DNA from: Harmonia axyridis
Lineage: Eukaryota > Arthropoda > Insecta > Coleoptera > Coccinellidae
Assembly (NCBI RefSeq): GCF_914767665.1
Contig: NC_059503.1
Span: forward strand, 50,460,852-50,524,851
Direction of reading: 5' to 3'
Length of the DNA: 64,000 nucleotides
A program made the translations under genes and the position numbers. Position 1 is the stretch's first letter; every line of letters starts with the position of its first letter. Under the pieces are notes generated by a model that saw only the letters and a program-made list of their open reading frames with translations, was not told where the DNA came from and made no database searches. Shown here in pieces: positions 34,105 through 44,016 of this stretch.

Positions 34105-35664
34105 ATGTCGGGAAAAATAGTTGTTAACAGATTAAATCAATTGCAGTTAACATATTTGTTGACTATAAGATGTTTGGCAGTTTTGTGGGCCCTCGAAAAG
34201 CTACGTCCGTATATTGAAGGAATAAAAGTTGAAGTAATTACCGATCATTACTGTCTGGTGTGGCTACAAAACATTAAAGCTGTTTCTGGTCGTCTGGCGA
34301 GGTGGATTGTACGACTGCAACAATTTGAATTCAGTGTGACACATCGTAAAGGTTCTGAACATCACGTCCCGGATCTTTTGTCACGCTCTGTACCTAAATT
34401 AGATCTGATAACCGTTAATGATTTCAACAACATAGTCGACCCGTGGTATTTACGAATGTTAGGTAACGTTAAGAACCGTCCAGGAAAATTTCCCACCTGG
34501 AGAATTCAGGATGGTTTTCTTTATAAATATTTAGGGTCATCCGTGAATGATTTGGGTGAAAATTCTTGGAAGTTGGTTGTACCTAAGCAACTGCGAATGA
34601 GGGTTATCCAGGATATGCATGATTCTTGTACATCGGGTCATATGGGGGTGTTTAAGACTCATTCGCGCTTGTGTGAGAGATATTTCTGGCCGAAGTCTCG
34701 CTCAGACGTGGCTCGATATGTTGGAAATTGTCGAATCTGTTTGAGACATAAGGTAGATTCAAGAAAGCCCGCTGGCTTAATGGCATCCCATTATCCTGAC
34801 GCAACAAAACCATGGGAAGTTGTTAGTTCGGATCTCATAGGACCTCTTCCTAGGTCTAAAAGAGGAAATTCTTATATATTTGTCGTTAATGATTACTTCA
34901 GTAAATTTTGCTTAACTTTTCCTATGAGAAGGGCTACATCTGCGGCGGTATGTAAGGCATTAGAGGAGGGTGTATTTTTAATTTTTGGTGTTCCACGGGT
35001 CATAATTTCTGATAATGGTCCCCAATACAAGAATGAGTATCTGAAACTATTGGAAAAATATAAGATTCGTCCTAAGTTCAATGCAAATTTTCATGCTCAG
35101 GCGAATCCAACTGAAAGATACAATAGGACTCTAAAGTTTCTCCTTTCAGCATATGCTTCTGATAACCATCAGAGATGGGACGAGAATTTAGCGGAGCTCA
35201 CATGCGCTATGAGGACTTCTAGGAACGAAACGACGAAGTACACACCTTATTTTGTCAACTTTGGTAGAAGGATGATGTTGTCTGGCGACGATTATAATAT
35301 TACTCTGCAAGAAGATCCTGCACTGAATTCGACTGAAGAAACGAGGTCTAAAGGGTTCCAGAAGATATTTAGTGAACTGAAGGCTAGATTGAAGAGTGCA
35401 GCTGGGAAGAATGCTCACTATTATAATTTGAGAAGAAGGAATGAGGAGTTTATGGTTCATCAACCCGTTTATAGAAGAAATTTCGTACTCTCTGATGCTA
35501 GTAAGCACTTCACGAAGAAGTTGGCTCCAAAATGGATAGGACCATTTATAGTTGCCAAAAAGTTGTCACCTTGGACTTACCGACTGCATGACAACGTTGG
35601 CAACGATAAAGGAGTTTGGCATGTGAAGGACCTCAAGTCTGACCCAACGGAAAAAGACGACTAA
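34105..35664 (+). CDS. Truncated Gypsy polyprotein: RNase H fragment and integrase
   Basis: The ATG lies just after the leader, where gag should start. Nine or so gag-like residues (MSGKIVVNR) run directly into the C-terminal half of RNase H (LWALEKLRPYIEGIKVEVIT, DHYCLVWLQ, RKGSEHHVPDLLSR) and then a full integrase. Counted from this ATG, the zinc finger is H172, H179, C209, C212. The catalytic residues are D243 (SSDLIGPL), D303 (ISDNGPQY) and E337 (NPTERYNR), with 33 residues between the last two. The C-terminus ends with a WIGPFIV module. The 519-codon frame is fully open, but without gag and RT the element cannot retrotranspose alone. The integrase could in principle act on other copies. 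Confidence 0.9.
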   Translation: MSGKIVVNRLNQLQLTYLLTIRCLAVLWALEKLRPYIEGIKVEVITDHYCLVWLQNIKAVSGRLARWIVRLQQFEFSVTHRKGSEHHVPDLLSRSVPKLDLITVNDFNNIVDPWYLRMLGNVKNRPGKFPTWRIQDGFLYKYLGSSVNDLGENSWKLVVPKQLRMRVIQDMHDSCTSGHMGVFKTHSRLCERYFWPKSRSDVARYVGNCRICLRHKVDSRKPAGLMASHYPDATKPWEVVSSDLIGPLPRSKRGNSYIFVVNDYFSKFCLTFPMRRATSAAVCKALEEGVFLIFGVPRVIISDNGPQYKNEYLKLLEKYKIRPKFNANFHAQANPTERYNRTLKFLLSAYASDNHQRWDENLAELTCAMRTSRNETTKYTPYFVNFGRRMMLSGDDYNITLQEDPALNSTEETRSKGFQKIFSELKARLKSAAGKNAHYYNLRRRNEEFMVHQPVYRRNFVLSDASKHFTKKLAPKWIGPFIVAKKLSPWTYRLHDNVGNDKGVWHVKDLKSDPTEKDD

Positions 35665-35753
35665 ATTATGTTAGATAATCGTTTATAAGGTTTCATTGGT
35701 GTTTTGTTTTCTGTAATTTTTTTTTTTGTGAAATTTTGGGAAAATTTCTTGAC

Positions 35754-35766
35754 GAAGGGGGAGAAT
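35754..35766 (+). other. Polypurine tract
   Basis: GAAGGGGGAGAAT lies just before the 3' LTR and would prime plus-strand DNA synthesis. Confidence 0.75.
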
Positions 35767-35767
35767 T

Positions 35768-37343
35768 TGTAACGTGTGAAAATTGCCCCAGAGTATCTGC
35801 AACATCAAATTGTCTAATTGTGTTTAATGTGTTGCCTAAATATCGTGTTTTGATTTTCCGCATTTCATTCCTTATCGTAAAGGTACCATATGTTGAAGAT
35901 TATTCCCGAATGTTCACTCTTGGCATTTTTCAATACGATTTTGAAACTCTGAATAGCTTGTGCGTATATAGAGGTTATTTGCTGTTTCTTGTGAAAATCC
36001 AAATTTTGGGATAAAGATAACCGTCTATAATTCAAATATTGCTGATTTGATTGTTGGAATAGCAATATTACCCTTTTTGGGGATTAAAAACGTACTTCGG
36101 CTACGAAGAGCATTCACTTTGAAAGGCCACCCAACAACTTGAGTGAGTTTGATTTTTCTTTCACTTGAAACTAGACCCTAATAGTTTTGTTTTCAATTTG
36201 TATTTTAGGGCCTTTTATTTCATGAGTATTCCTGTTTCGGACTGAACACATTTCTACGGATTCTGGCTCGTTCGATTCTGAAACGAACTTCATAAACAAA
36301 ATTCTCGTACCTATTTCCCCATCTGAAGAAAGGAAAAGTATCTTGGAAGGATTTTCAACATTGTGAATTGGTTGGGATTCTCGAATTGGTAATTTCGTCG
36401 AATATACAGGACGTCTGGTATGTAGAAAGAATTTCTTTTGATGTTGACGTCACAGGAAGCCATTTGCAAGAAAGGGAAATACGTATTGTTTTGGTCAATT
36501 ATACCTTTTGAAGTGGAAAGTTAAAGGACTTGTTCTCACATTCATTCAGAAAACATCAGATATTGTTATCATTCCGTTCATAAACTGTCCTATAGAGAAA
36601 ATTTCAAAACTCAATACCTCAGATTGTATATTTTTATTTCATGAAAATATCATTGCACATTACATGTGAAATTTTAGATAAATTTATAATACATATTCAC
36701 AGATTTTGAAACAGATCCTAAAATATATTATTTTTCATCCATAAACGATAATTCGATAAATGAAGTGAAATTCTAGTACTTTAATTAAATTTATTAAATA
36801 TATAGTGTGTACCATATAATTAGTGCGATTTTGTGAAAACTACGCTTGATCAAGCATAGGGGGTAAAATACTTGTCAATTAAGGTTCATTATCAATCAGA
36901 ATAGAATTGTAGGAAATTGATAATAGAATTTTACATCGGAACATTTCTTTGATATTATTGATATTTTTTTTTTTACAGTGACGCATTTCTTTGGGTATTG
37001 AGTTACTTACCTTTTTTTTTCCAATCATTATTTTCATTTTGTTTTCTCTGTTTCGGAGTTTACGTATTTTGACTGAGACAGATCATTCAATTAATTTATA
37101 ATTCGAGTGAATTAGTAATTTTTTTTTTCAACTTGCTAATTTTCTTTTTTTTTCTTTTTTTTTGTTGGATCGCTAGGAAAATAAATACGTTGGCGCCCTA
37201 TTCAATCAAACTGAACTCACCCCATCTCCACTGTCAGCAAACCGAGGTGTTCCTAGCGTTTCCAACTTGTTTTGGTTTGATTGCGGTAATTTTTTTTTTG
37301 TTTCATTAACGATAAAACTTGAACTTGGTTTCTGAGCGCTATA
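35768..37343 (+). repeat. Gypsy 3' LTR
   Basis: 1576 bp, same length as the 5' LTR. Anchor motifs (TCGGAACATT, for example) lie at the same offset (1168) in both. Confidence 0.95.
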
Positions 37344-38149
37344 AAGGAGGGACTGAAAGATTTTGAATATTGATTCGAATTTAAAAAATTCATGATAGTG
37401 TTAACAACTCTTCCCCTGACTAAATCTCTATTCTCAAAATCATGTTTACTAATAACTCTTTCACAGTCAACAATTATGTTCATCACGGGTATTGAGTTGG
37501 TGTAAGGAAGATTAAACTGATGACCCAAGCTAAGAAAACACTTTACGTTATTGGGTATGGAGAAATCAGAAAAATTCATAATCCACTTGTCAGGTGTGGA
37601 CTTTAGATTGGAAAGCACTTGTACATTCATTAGGTTATTGAATTTGGTCATTTGCTTACTTCTTATTTGCTGGAATTTGAAATTGTAAAATTTATTTTGT
37701 CTAACAGAGAAAGAAAACAATATATCTTCTGCTATTTCATTTCTGAGTTTTGACTTTATGATTTCAATATTATGCTTGATCTGTCTTAGTTTCCAATGAT
37801 AAAAACTTATCTCAATATTTAGTACTCGAAATTGAAATTGAGTTAGTGCGCTGTAACAATGGTTGGCGAAAGGACTGTTAGACAGAATCAAACCAGAAAT
37901 GCATTTAGAGTAACGTGTGATATGAGATGGTAAAATTCTTTGTTTTCTACAACGTAAAAGAAACTTTCTGTGATTTTCCAGACTTGCTCGCTTGTTCACC
38001 TGATTTGCCCATTGTTTGAAGTTTCTTAAAGTTTCCATACCATAACGGTGCTTGATGTCCTCCATAAAACCCATATTAGAGATGATGTTGTCAAAAAATA
38101 ACCATAAATTATTTCACAAGATCTGAAGTGGTGATCCAAAATTTAATTT

Positions 38150-38486
38150 CACTATAGATTGGTGGTGTAGGATCAGAGAAACAGGAAAATGATACTCTGT
38201 TAGTTCGCCGACGTTTCGGAAAAATTTATTTCCATCCTCAGGGCTCTACAAAATTTACGGAAAACATCATTTGCAACATTGATGAAGGTGTTTACAAAAT
38301 AAAGGAAAGATGAGCATTACTAAAAGTTATTGACTAGAAAATATCACAGAAAAGATGGTCTGGTATAATTTATATATACAAAGAAACATTATAAAACTCA
38401 AAACATTTTTAGTTTAAAATAAGAGTAAAAATAAAAAGTAATATAACACATATAGGTACAAACAAAGTACTTACAAGCTAGACAAA
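38150..38486 (-). repeat. PLE 2 pseudo-LTR, 5' copy
   Basis: 337 bp matching 30108-30444. It joins abruptly to the inverted 3' fragment at 38487. Confidence 0.9.
38209..38241 (-). ncRNA. Hammerhead-like core, 5' pseudo-LTR
   Basis: On the minus strand CTGAGGA (a perfect CUGANGA box), one extra base, stem GGAAA/TTTCC, GAAAC and GTC follow one another. Short GCC/GGC pairing on both sides could be stem I. PLEs are known to carry hammerheads in their pseudo-LTRs. The extra base and the very short stem III leave activity uncertain. Confidence 0.5.
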
Positions 38487-38663
38487 AACAGCCTTGGCCG
38501 AACATTGCCTGAACGAAAGTCACAACTTCAATTTTGAAGACGTCAAAATATTAAATAGGGAGCCATACTTGAACAATCGGCTAATTTTTGAGATGTAACA
38601 AATAAGTATCCATGACTCAATAAATTCTAGAGCTGACATCCAACAACTTAGCCGATTTTATTA
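38487..38663 (+). mobile_element. Inverted 3' fragment of PLE 2, part 1
   Basis: In plus orientation it contains the end of the GIY-YIG coding region (ALAEHCLNESHNFNFEDVK in another copy), the stop codon and the start of the 3' UTR. It is tail-inverted relative to the main element and split after 38663 by the Helitron pair. It continues at 43609. Confidence 0.85.
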
Positions 38664-39696
38664 TCTATACTATATTAAACTCGTAAGCGCTCCTCCCACC
38701 GAAAATCGAACGATTTTGGACCGATTTTGCGGTCGAGTGTTCTCGGCTCTGGGAGAGATACGAGAAAAACTAAAAGTACGGAAAGAAAGAGAAAATGTCG
38801 AATTAACTAACGCGGATATTCCCGTTTCCCGATTTTTCGGGATTACCTGGGAATGAACGGATAAAGTTTGGGAAATTTCCCGACGAATTTCCAGATTCAC
38901 GTCGACGTGAACGACCAATAGGAAAATACTACGATGTCCTTGGGTAGCAACGGGCCTAGCAACGTCCGCGGCAATTGACGTTTCTAGAATATTTCTAATT
39001 GTCGATCGAACCGGAAATAATGATCAATTCAGTTAATTATATCGATTCAATTACAGAAATTCCATATTTGACTAAAATATCGATACTAAATATGCCCCGA
39101 TGGATGCTTTTCGAATTTTAGAAGCTGCAATAAGTCAATACTTGGACAGAAGACGACAAATGTCAAAATTTATTCATGCCGTGAAATGTTGAAATTTGGA
39201 CGCATCGAGAAATATGCAAGAAAAGATGTTCAGATACGATTTATATCCCTTTTTCCATGTATATTTGATGATATTTTCGAATGAAATCGTTTTTAGTCCG
39301 TGGGAAGCTTGGTTTGCCAGAAGCCTCTACCAGGAGTCAGTTGGTTATTTGAGAAGTTTTTAACGAGAAATTTGAGGAAATAATAGAGTACAACTGCATG
39401 TACCGCCCTTTTATGATGGTATTTTTACGTTTTGTTGAGATTTTCATGGAAATTCGTCAAATTTTGAAGCATTCCGTTTCATGTGAATTGTCAAGGACAT
39501 ACGTAAATATATCATTTTGAACAAATATCAGCATTTTAAGGCAAGGAAATCGGTAGGTAGAGATATTTTAATTCGATTTCCTTTATATTTAACAATTTTT
39601 TAAACGAAATTCATGAAAATTCATCAACTTATAGAATCTCTGTCACCAGTTATTTTGACATTTTTCCTATAAGAAGCACAAATGCACCTAATGCAA

Positions 39697-39778
39697 AGGC
39701 GTTGTGGCCGGGTGGTTAGGGATACGGACCGTCGTGGAGTGGTGTCTATGCGCTGGAAGTTCAAATCTCAGCCGGTCG
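39697..39778 (+). pseudogene. tRNA-like (Ser/Leu-type) segment in Helitron unit 1
   Basis: The A-box-like GTGGCCGGGTGGTTAGGG and the B-box-like AGTTCAAATCTC are about 50 bases apart, as in a tRNA with a long variable arm. The start resembles tRNA-Ser (GTGGCCGAGTGGTTAAGGC). I could not fold a good acceptor stem, so it is more likely a SINE-head or tRNA pseudogene than a tRNA gene. Confidence 0.45.
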
Positions 39779-41281
39779 ATATATTTTTTTTATTTTTCTT
39801 CCAGTTATTAATTCTTTTATTATTTGGCGGTGAATGCTTTGGAATAATGAAATGGATCAAAGTTTTTTTAGTCAACTGTGTGAATGATTTCTATTTAATA
39901 ATCTATTCGAAATATTCTGACGTTTCAACCAATTCTGTGCTTATTCATAAAATCGTCGAAATCATTAATGAAACGTCAGATGATATTTTAATGGAAATGT
40001 TGAAATTTGGACGAATCGAGAGGAAATATTCAAGAAAAGATAATTCAGATACGATTTCTATCCTTTTTTCCATGAATATTTGATGATATTTTCAAGAGGA
40101 ATCGTTTTGTGTCAGTGGAAAGCTTGGTTTGACAGAAGTCTCTAGGTACAGGAGTCATTTGGATATTTGAGGAGTTTTAAACGAGATATTCAAGAGAATA
40201 ATAGACTGGAACTGTATGTACCGCCCTTTTATGATGGTATTTTTCCGTTATACGTGCTAGATTAACGTTTATACAGAGTGTACTATTTCCGAGTACCAAT
40301 TTCCGAGATGTCTCTGGAGAACTGAAAACTTTTCTTATAGTTGACATGTTAGCTCTATAGGTTATCATTTCATTGCATAATTCTTGAAGGTATACAGGTA
40401 GGGATTGACGATTATATACAGGGTGTATTATTTTCGAGTGGCAATTAGAAGTTCAGGTATTCTTTCTCATGGAGGAAATCATTGAGGAAATATTTGATAA
40501 TTGATTAACAATTATACATTTATATATTTGTGAAAAATTAGACTCAATAAAATCTGAAAACTAGATTAATAGTTTCGTGTTAGTCGACTTTTAGATAATT
40601 CGTGAAGATATGCAGTACCCATATATTTAAAATTTTTACAGGGTGAGGAATTCAGTGGTCTTTTTAAAATAATAGGAATTCCCTCCTTCCCATCTTATAC
40701 AGGGTGTACAATTTTCAAGCGCCAATTATACATTTCTGGAAAATCGAGACCTTATGAAATCTGAAAATTGGAATAAGAGCTTTAGATTTGTTTTCTCTTG
40801 CATAATTTGCGAAGATATACGTGCGATGAATATTTTTTATACAGAGTCCACAATTTTCGACCTCCAATTGGACGACTCTGGAGAAATGAAACCTGTTGAA
40901 ATCTGATAGTTGAGATCTTAGATCCAGGATATTTTTTTTTTTGCATAATTGTTGAAGATATACAGTAAGCGACTGACGATCATATACAGGGTGTATTATT
41001 TTCGAGTACCAATTAGATTTTTATGCAGAAATGTGAAATATTGAACCATCGGATTATAAGCTTCAGGTTTTTTTTTCATTTATATACAGGATGTTTCATG
41101 TAAATATACAGTTTATAAAGGGTCGAGTTGATTGTCACTTGATAGGAATTATTCGATATTATTCCCATCCTCAAATTACATACAAGATGCGGGTTACTCA
41201 CACGTATATTCATGAATCCTTAGTATCTCGCTTTATCTCAGTGCGATATCGATTTTACAGGAGATATGGAAGTATTTATGA

Positions 41282-41545
41282 ATGAATTAAAATATGGATC
41301 TATGGGCTATATTGATCAACCTAAAAAGTAGATCTATGGGCTATGATGATCTACCTACAAGGTAGATCTATGGGCAACATTGATCTACCTACAAGGTAGA
41401 TCTATGGACAACATTGATCTACCTACAAGGTAGATCTGTGGGCAACATTGATCTACCTACAAGGTAGATCTATGGACAACATTGATCTACCTATTAGGTA
41501 GATCTACAGGATATATTGATCTACCTACAAGGTAGATCTATGGGC
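41282..41545. repeat. 34-bp hairpin repeat array, Helitron unit 1
   Basis: GATCTACCTACAAGGTAGATC is repeated at 34-base spacing (starts at 41348, 41382, 41416, 41450, 41484, 41518), each followed by TATGGGCAACATT-like spacers. Each unit can form a GATCTACCT hairpin. The last unit is the Helitron 3' hairpin. Confidence 0.95.
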
Positions 41546-42598
41546 GTACTAGTATACTATATTAAACTCGTAAGCGCTCCTCCCACCGAAAATCGAACGA
41601 TTTCGGACCGATTTTGCGGTCGAGTGTTCTCGGCTCTGGGAGAGATACGAGAAAAACTAAAAGTACGGGAAGAAAGAGAAAATGTCGAATTAACTCCCGC
41701 GGATATTCCCGTTTCCCGATTTTTCGGGATTACCTGGGAATGAACGGATAAAGTTTGGGAAATTTCCCGACGAATTTCCAGATTCACGTCGACGTGAACG
41801 ACCAATAGGAAAATACTACGATGTCCTTGGGTAGCAACGGGCCTAGCAACGTCCGCGGCAATTGACGTTTCTAGAATATTTAGGTTTTATATTATTTTTA
41901 CTGTGTCCATTAGAGGGCTCTTGATGAATAGAACTATTTGAAATATGAATAACTGTATAATAAAATCAAGGATCAATGTAATAATCTATTCAAAATATTC
42001 TGACGTTTTCACCAATTCTGTGCTCATTCATGAAATCGTCGAAATACAGAATGAAAATGGAAAACGTCAGATGATATTTTAATGGAAATGTTGAAATTTG
42101 GACGAATCGAGAGGAAATATGCAAGAAAAGATGAATCAGATGCGATTTATATCCCTTTTTCCATGTATATTTTATGATATTTTCAAGCGGAATCGTTTTG
42201 TGTCAGTGGAAAGCTTGGTCTGCCAGAAGCCTCTACAGGAGTCATTTGGTTATTTGAAAAGTTTTTAACGAGAAATTTGAGGAAATAATAGACTACACCT
42301 GTATGTACCGCCCTTTTATGATGGTATTTTTGCGTTTTGTTGATATTTTCATGGAAATTGGTCAAATCTTGAAGCATTCCGTTTCATGTGAATTGTTAAG
42401 GTAAATATATCATTTTGGAAAGATATCAGCATTTGAGGCGAAAAAAACTGGTAGGTAGAGATATTTTAATTCGATTTCCCTTATATTTAACGATTTTTCA
42501 AACGAAATTCATGAAAATTCATCAATTTATAGAATCTCTGTCACCAGTTATTTTGACATTATTTCTATAAGGAGCACAAAAGCACATAATTATGCAAA

Positions 42599-42681
42599 GG
42601 CATTGTGGCCGGGTCGTTAGGGATGCGGTCGTACAATCTGAGGTCTCTTTTGGGATGCGAGTTCAAATCTTGCAGCAGGTG
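42599..42681 (+). pseudogene. tRNA-like (Ser/Leu-type) segment in Helitron unit 2
   Basis: Counterpart of 39697-39778, with GTGGCCGGGTCGTTAGGG and AGTTCAAATCTT. The middle part has diverged strongly between the two units, while the box-like parts are kept. Confidence 0.45.
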
Positions 42682-43375
42682 ATAATTTTTTTTTTCTTAA
42701 TTTTTCGCCAGTTATTAATTTTTATATTATTTGGCGGTGAATGCTTCGGATTATTGAAATGGATCAATTTTTTGTTTAGTCTATTGTGTGAATGATTTCG
42801 TAGTATACACATATAATTATGTTTTTCCGATTTTCAAAGTACATATAAGAATAACGATTATACATTGTTTTTTTTCAAGTTGCCTATTGGAGGTTTTTCG
42901 ATAAATTGACCATATTATACAGGGTGTACAATTTTCGAGCGCCAATTATGCTTTTCTGTAAAATTGAAAACTTATGAAATCTGAAAATTGAAATTTCAAG
43001 TTAGATTTCTCTCACATAATTTGCGAAGATATACGTGCGATGAATAACGTTTATACAGAGTGTACAATTTCCGAAATGTCTCTGGAGAACTGAAAACTTT
43101 TCTTATAGTTGTCATGTTAGCTCTATAGGTTATCATTCAATTGCATAATTCTTGAAGGTATACAGGTGGGGATTGACGATTATATACAGGGTGTACAATT
43201 TTCAAGCGCCAATTATACATTTCTGGAAAATCGAGACCTTATGAAATCTGGAAATTGGAATAAGAGCTTTAGATTTGTTTTCTCTTGCATAATTTGCGAA
43301 GATATACGTGCGATGAATATTTTTTATACAGTGCGATATCGATTTTACAGGAGATATGGAAGTATTTATGAATGA

Positions 43376-43604
43376 ATTAAAATATGGATCTATGGGCTAT
43401 ATTGATCAACCTAAAAGGTAGATCTATGGGCTATGATGATCTACCTACAAGGTAGATCTATGGACAACATTGATCTACCTACAAGGTAGATCTGTGGGCA
43501 ACATTGATCTACCTACAAGGTAGATCTATGGACAACATTGATCTACCTATAAGGTAGATCTACAGGATATATTGATCTACCTACAAGGTAGATCTATGGG
43601 CGTA
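43376..43604. repeat. 34-bp hairpin repeat array, Helitron unit 2
   Basis: The same GATCTACCTACAAGGTAGATC units as in unit 1, with about one fewer repeat. Confidence 0.9.
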
Positions 43605-43608
43605 CTAG

Positions 43609-44016
43609 TTCCTTATTAAAAACAAATACCCAACTACGGAATAATAATAAAACAAAATAAAGATTTCTAGCCCCTATCGACTTCATTACTTCAGCGCATC
43701 ACAAACATACGTCTAAGTTTTTTACCCTAATTGTTTCGAGTCCGAGGTCCCTTTGATTTCACCTCCGTCTGTCGGCGTACTATCTATGCATCGGTCGCAT
43801 TGTTTGTCCCCGCTTTTTAATATACATATTATGATTTCTTTACACGTAAAATATTGAAGAATTGATTTAAATTTTAATAAGATGATTTTGGGAAGATACA
43901 TTTGTCTAGCTTGTAAGTACTTTGTTTGTACCTATATGTGTTATATTACTTTTTATTTTTACTCTTATTTTAAACTAAAAATGTTTTGAATTTTATAATG
44001 TTTCTTTGTATATACA
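43609..44016 (+). mobile_element. Inverted 3' fragment of PLE 2, part 2
   Basis: It continues the 3' UTR and pseudo-LTR start from 38663 in plus orientation, matching the reverse complement of about 30340-30735. It ends at a TA (44015-44016), where a TA-target transposon is inserted. Confidence 0.85.

Larger units (their letters stand above)
32433..37343 (+). mobile_element. Gypsy-type LTR retrotransposon, internal deletion derivative, inserted in PLE 2
   Basis: LTRs 32433-34008 and 35768-37343 are both 1576 bp, start TGTAACGTG and end GCGCTATA. I saw no difference in the parts I compared. The target duplication AAGG is at 32429-32432 and 37344-37347. A primer binding site follows the left LTR and a purine run precedes the right one. 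The internal part is only 1759 bp. It lacks most of gag and all of protease and RT, and keeps part of RNase H plus the integrase. No envelope gene. Confidence 0.95.
30802..38074 (-). pseudogene. PLE 2 RT and GIY-YIG polyprotein, split by a Gypsy element
   Basis: The frame 38074-37348 continues at 32432-30802 after the LTR element and one AAGG duplication are removed. The total is 2358 bases, 785 residues, with no other stop. N-terminal residues are basic and helical. RT motifs are VLRADKGNVTVV, FLPKIHKTGIPMRPI, LLSLDVVSLYTNTP, GFGMGNCVSQICCD, RYVDDIFTS and LNFLDM. The last domain is GIY-YIG (VVYKISCLNCSRVYIGQTGR). The GMGNCVSQ block differs from the usual PMGSPLSP. Only the insertion disables it, so this PLE was recently active. 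Confidence 0.85.
30108..38486 (-). mobile_element. Penelope-like element 2 with direct pseudo-LTRs
   Basis: On the minus strand the order is pseudo-LTR (38486-38150), short leader, an open frame (38074 to 30802, split by a Gypsy LTR element), 3' UTR and a second pseudo-LTR (30444-30108). The two pseudo-LTRs are 337 bp each and nearly identical. An inverted 3' fragment (38487-38663 plus 43609-44013) abuts the 5' pseudo-LTR. Both features are typical of PLEs. Confidence 0.9.
38664..41552 (+). mobile_element. Non-autonomous Helitron, unit 1 of a tandem pair
   Basis: It starts TCTATACTATATTAAACTCG after an A and ends with a hairpin and CTAG (41549-41552), the canonical Helitron ends (TC and CTRR). 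The first 335 bases are shared with unit 2 at high identity. The interior has a tRNA-like segment (39697-39778), imperfect repeats of about 145 bp that contain ACAGGGTGTA-type motifs (40270-41100) and an array of 34-bp hairpin units (41282-41545). No Rep/helicase frame. An antisense 82-codon frame near the 5' end is mirrored in unit 2 and is not considered coding. Confidence 0.85.
41553..43608 (+). mobile_element. Non-autonomous Helitron, unit 2 of a tandem pair
   Basis: It begins TATACTATATTAAACTCG directly after the CTAG of unit 1, lacking only the terminal TC, and ends CTAG at 43605-43608 before a T. It is 2056 bp, against 2889 in unit 1, mainly because of fewer internal repeats. It carries its own tRNA-like segment (42599-42681) and hairpin array (43376-43604). 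The pair sits between A (38663) and T (43609) of the PLE fragment without target duplication, as expected for Helitrons. Confidence 0.85.

Noticed and set aside
32530..36065. Repeated 66-codon antisense frames in the Gypsy LTRs
   Set aside because: They are identical because the LTRs are. LTRs of this length commonly hold chance frames.
32433..37343. Endogenous retrovirus or errantivirus
   Set aside because: No envelope-like frame exists between the integrase and the 3' LTR. It is a Gypsy-type retrotransposon derivative.
39697..39778. Functional tRNA gene
   Set aside because: A- and B-box-like parts are present, but I cannot form a convincing acceptor stem, and the copy in unit 2 differs in the middle.
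41282..41545. CRISPR-like repeats with palindromic units
   Set aside because: The spacers are the same in every unit and the array forms the 3' end of a Helitron.
38670..41805. 82-codon antisense frame kept in both Helitron units (38670-38918 and 41557-41805)
   Set aside because: The DNA is nearly identical in both units, so the frame is kept simply because the 5' end is. No domain is recognisable.
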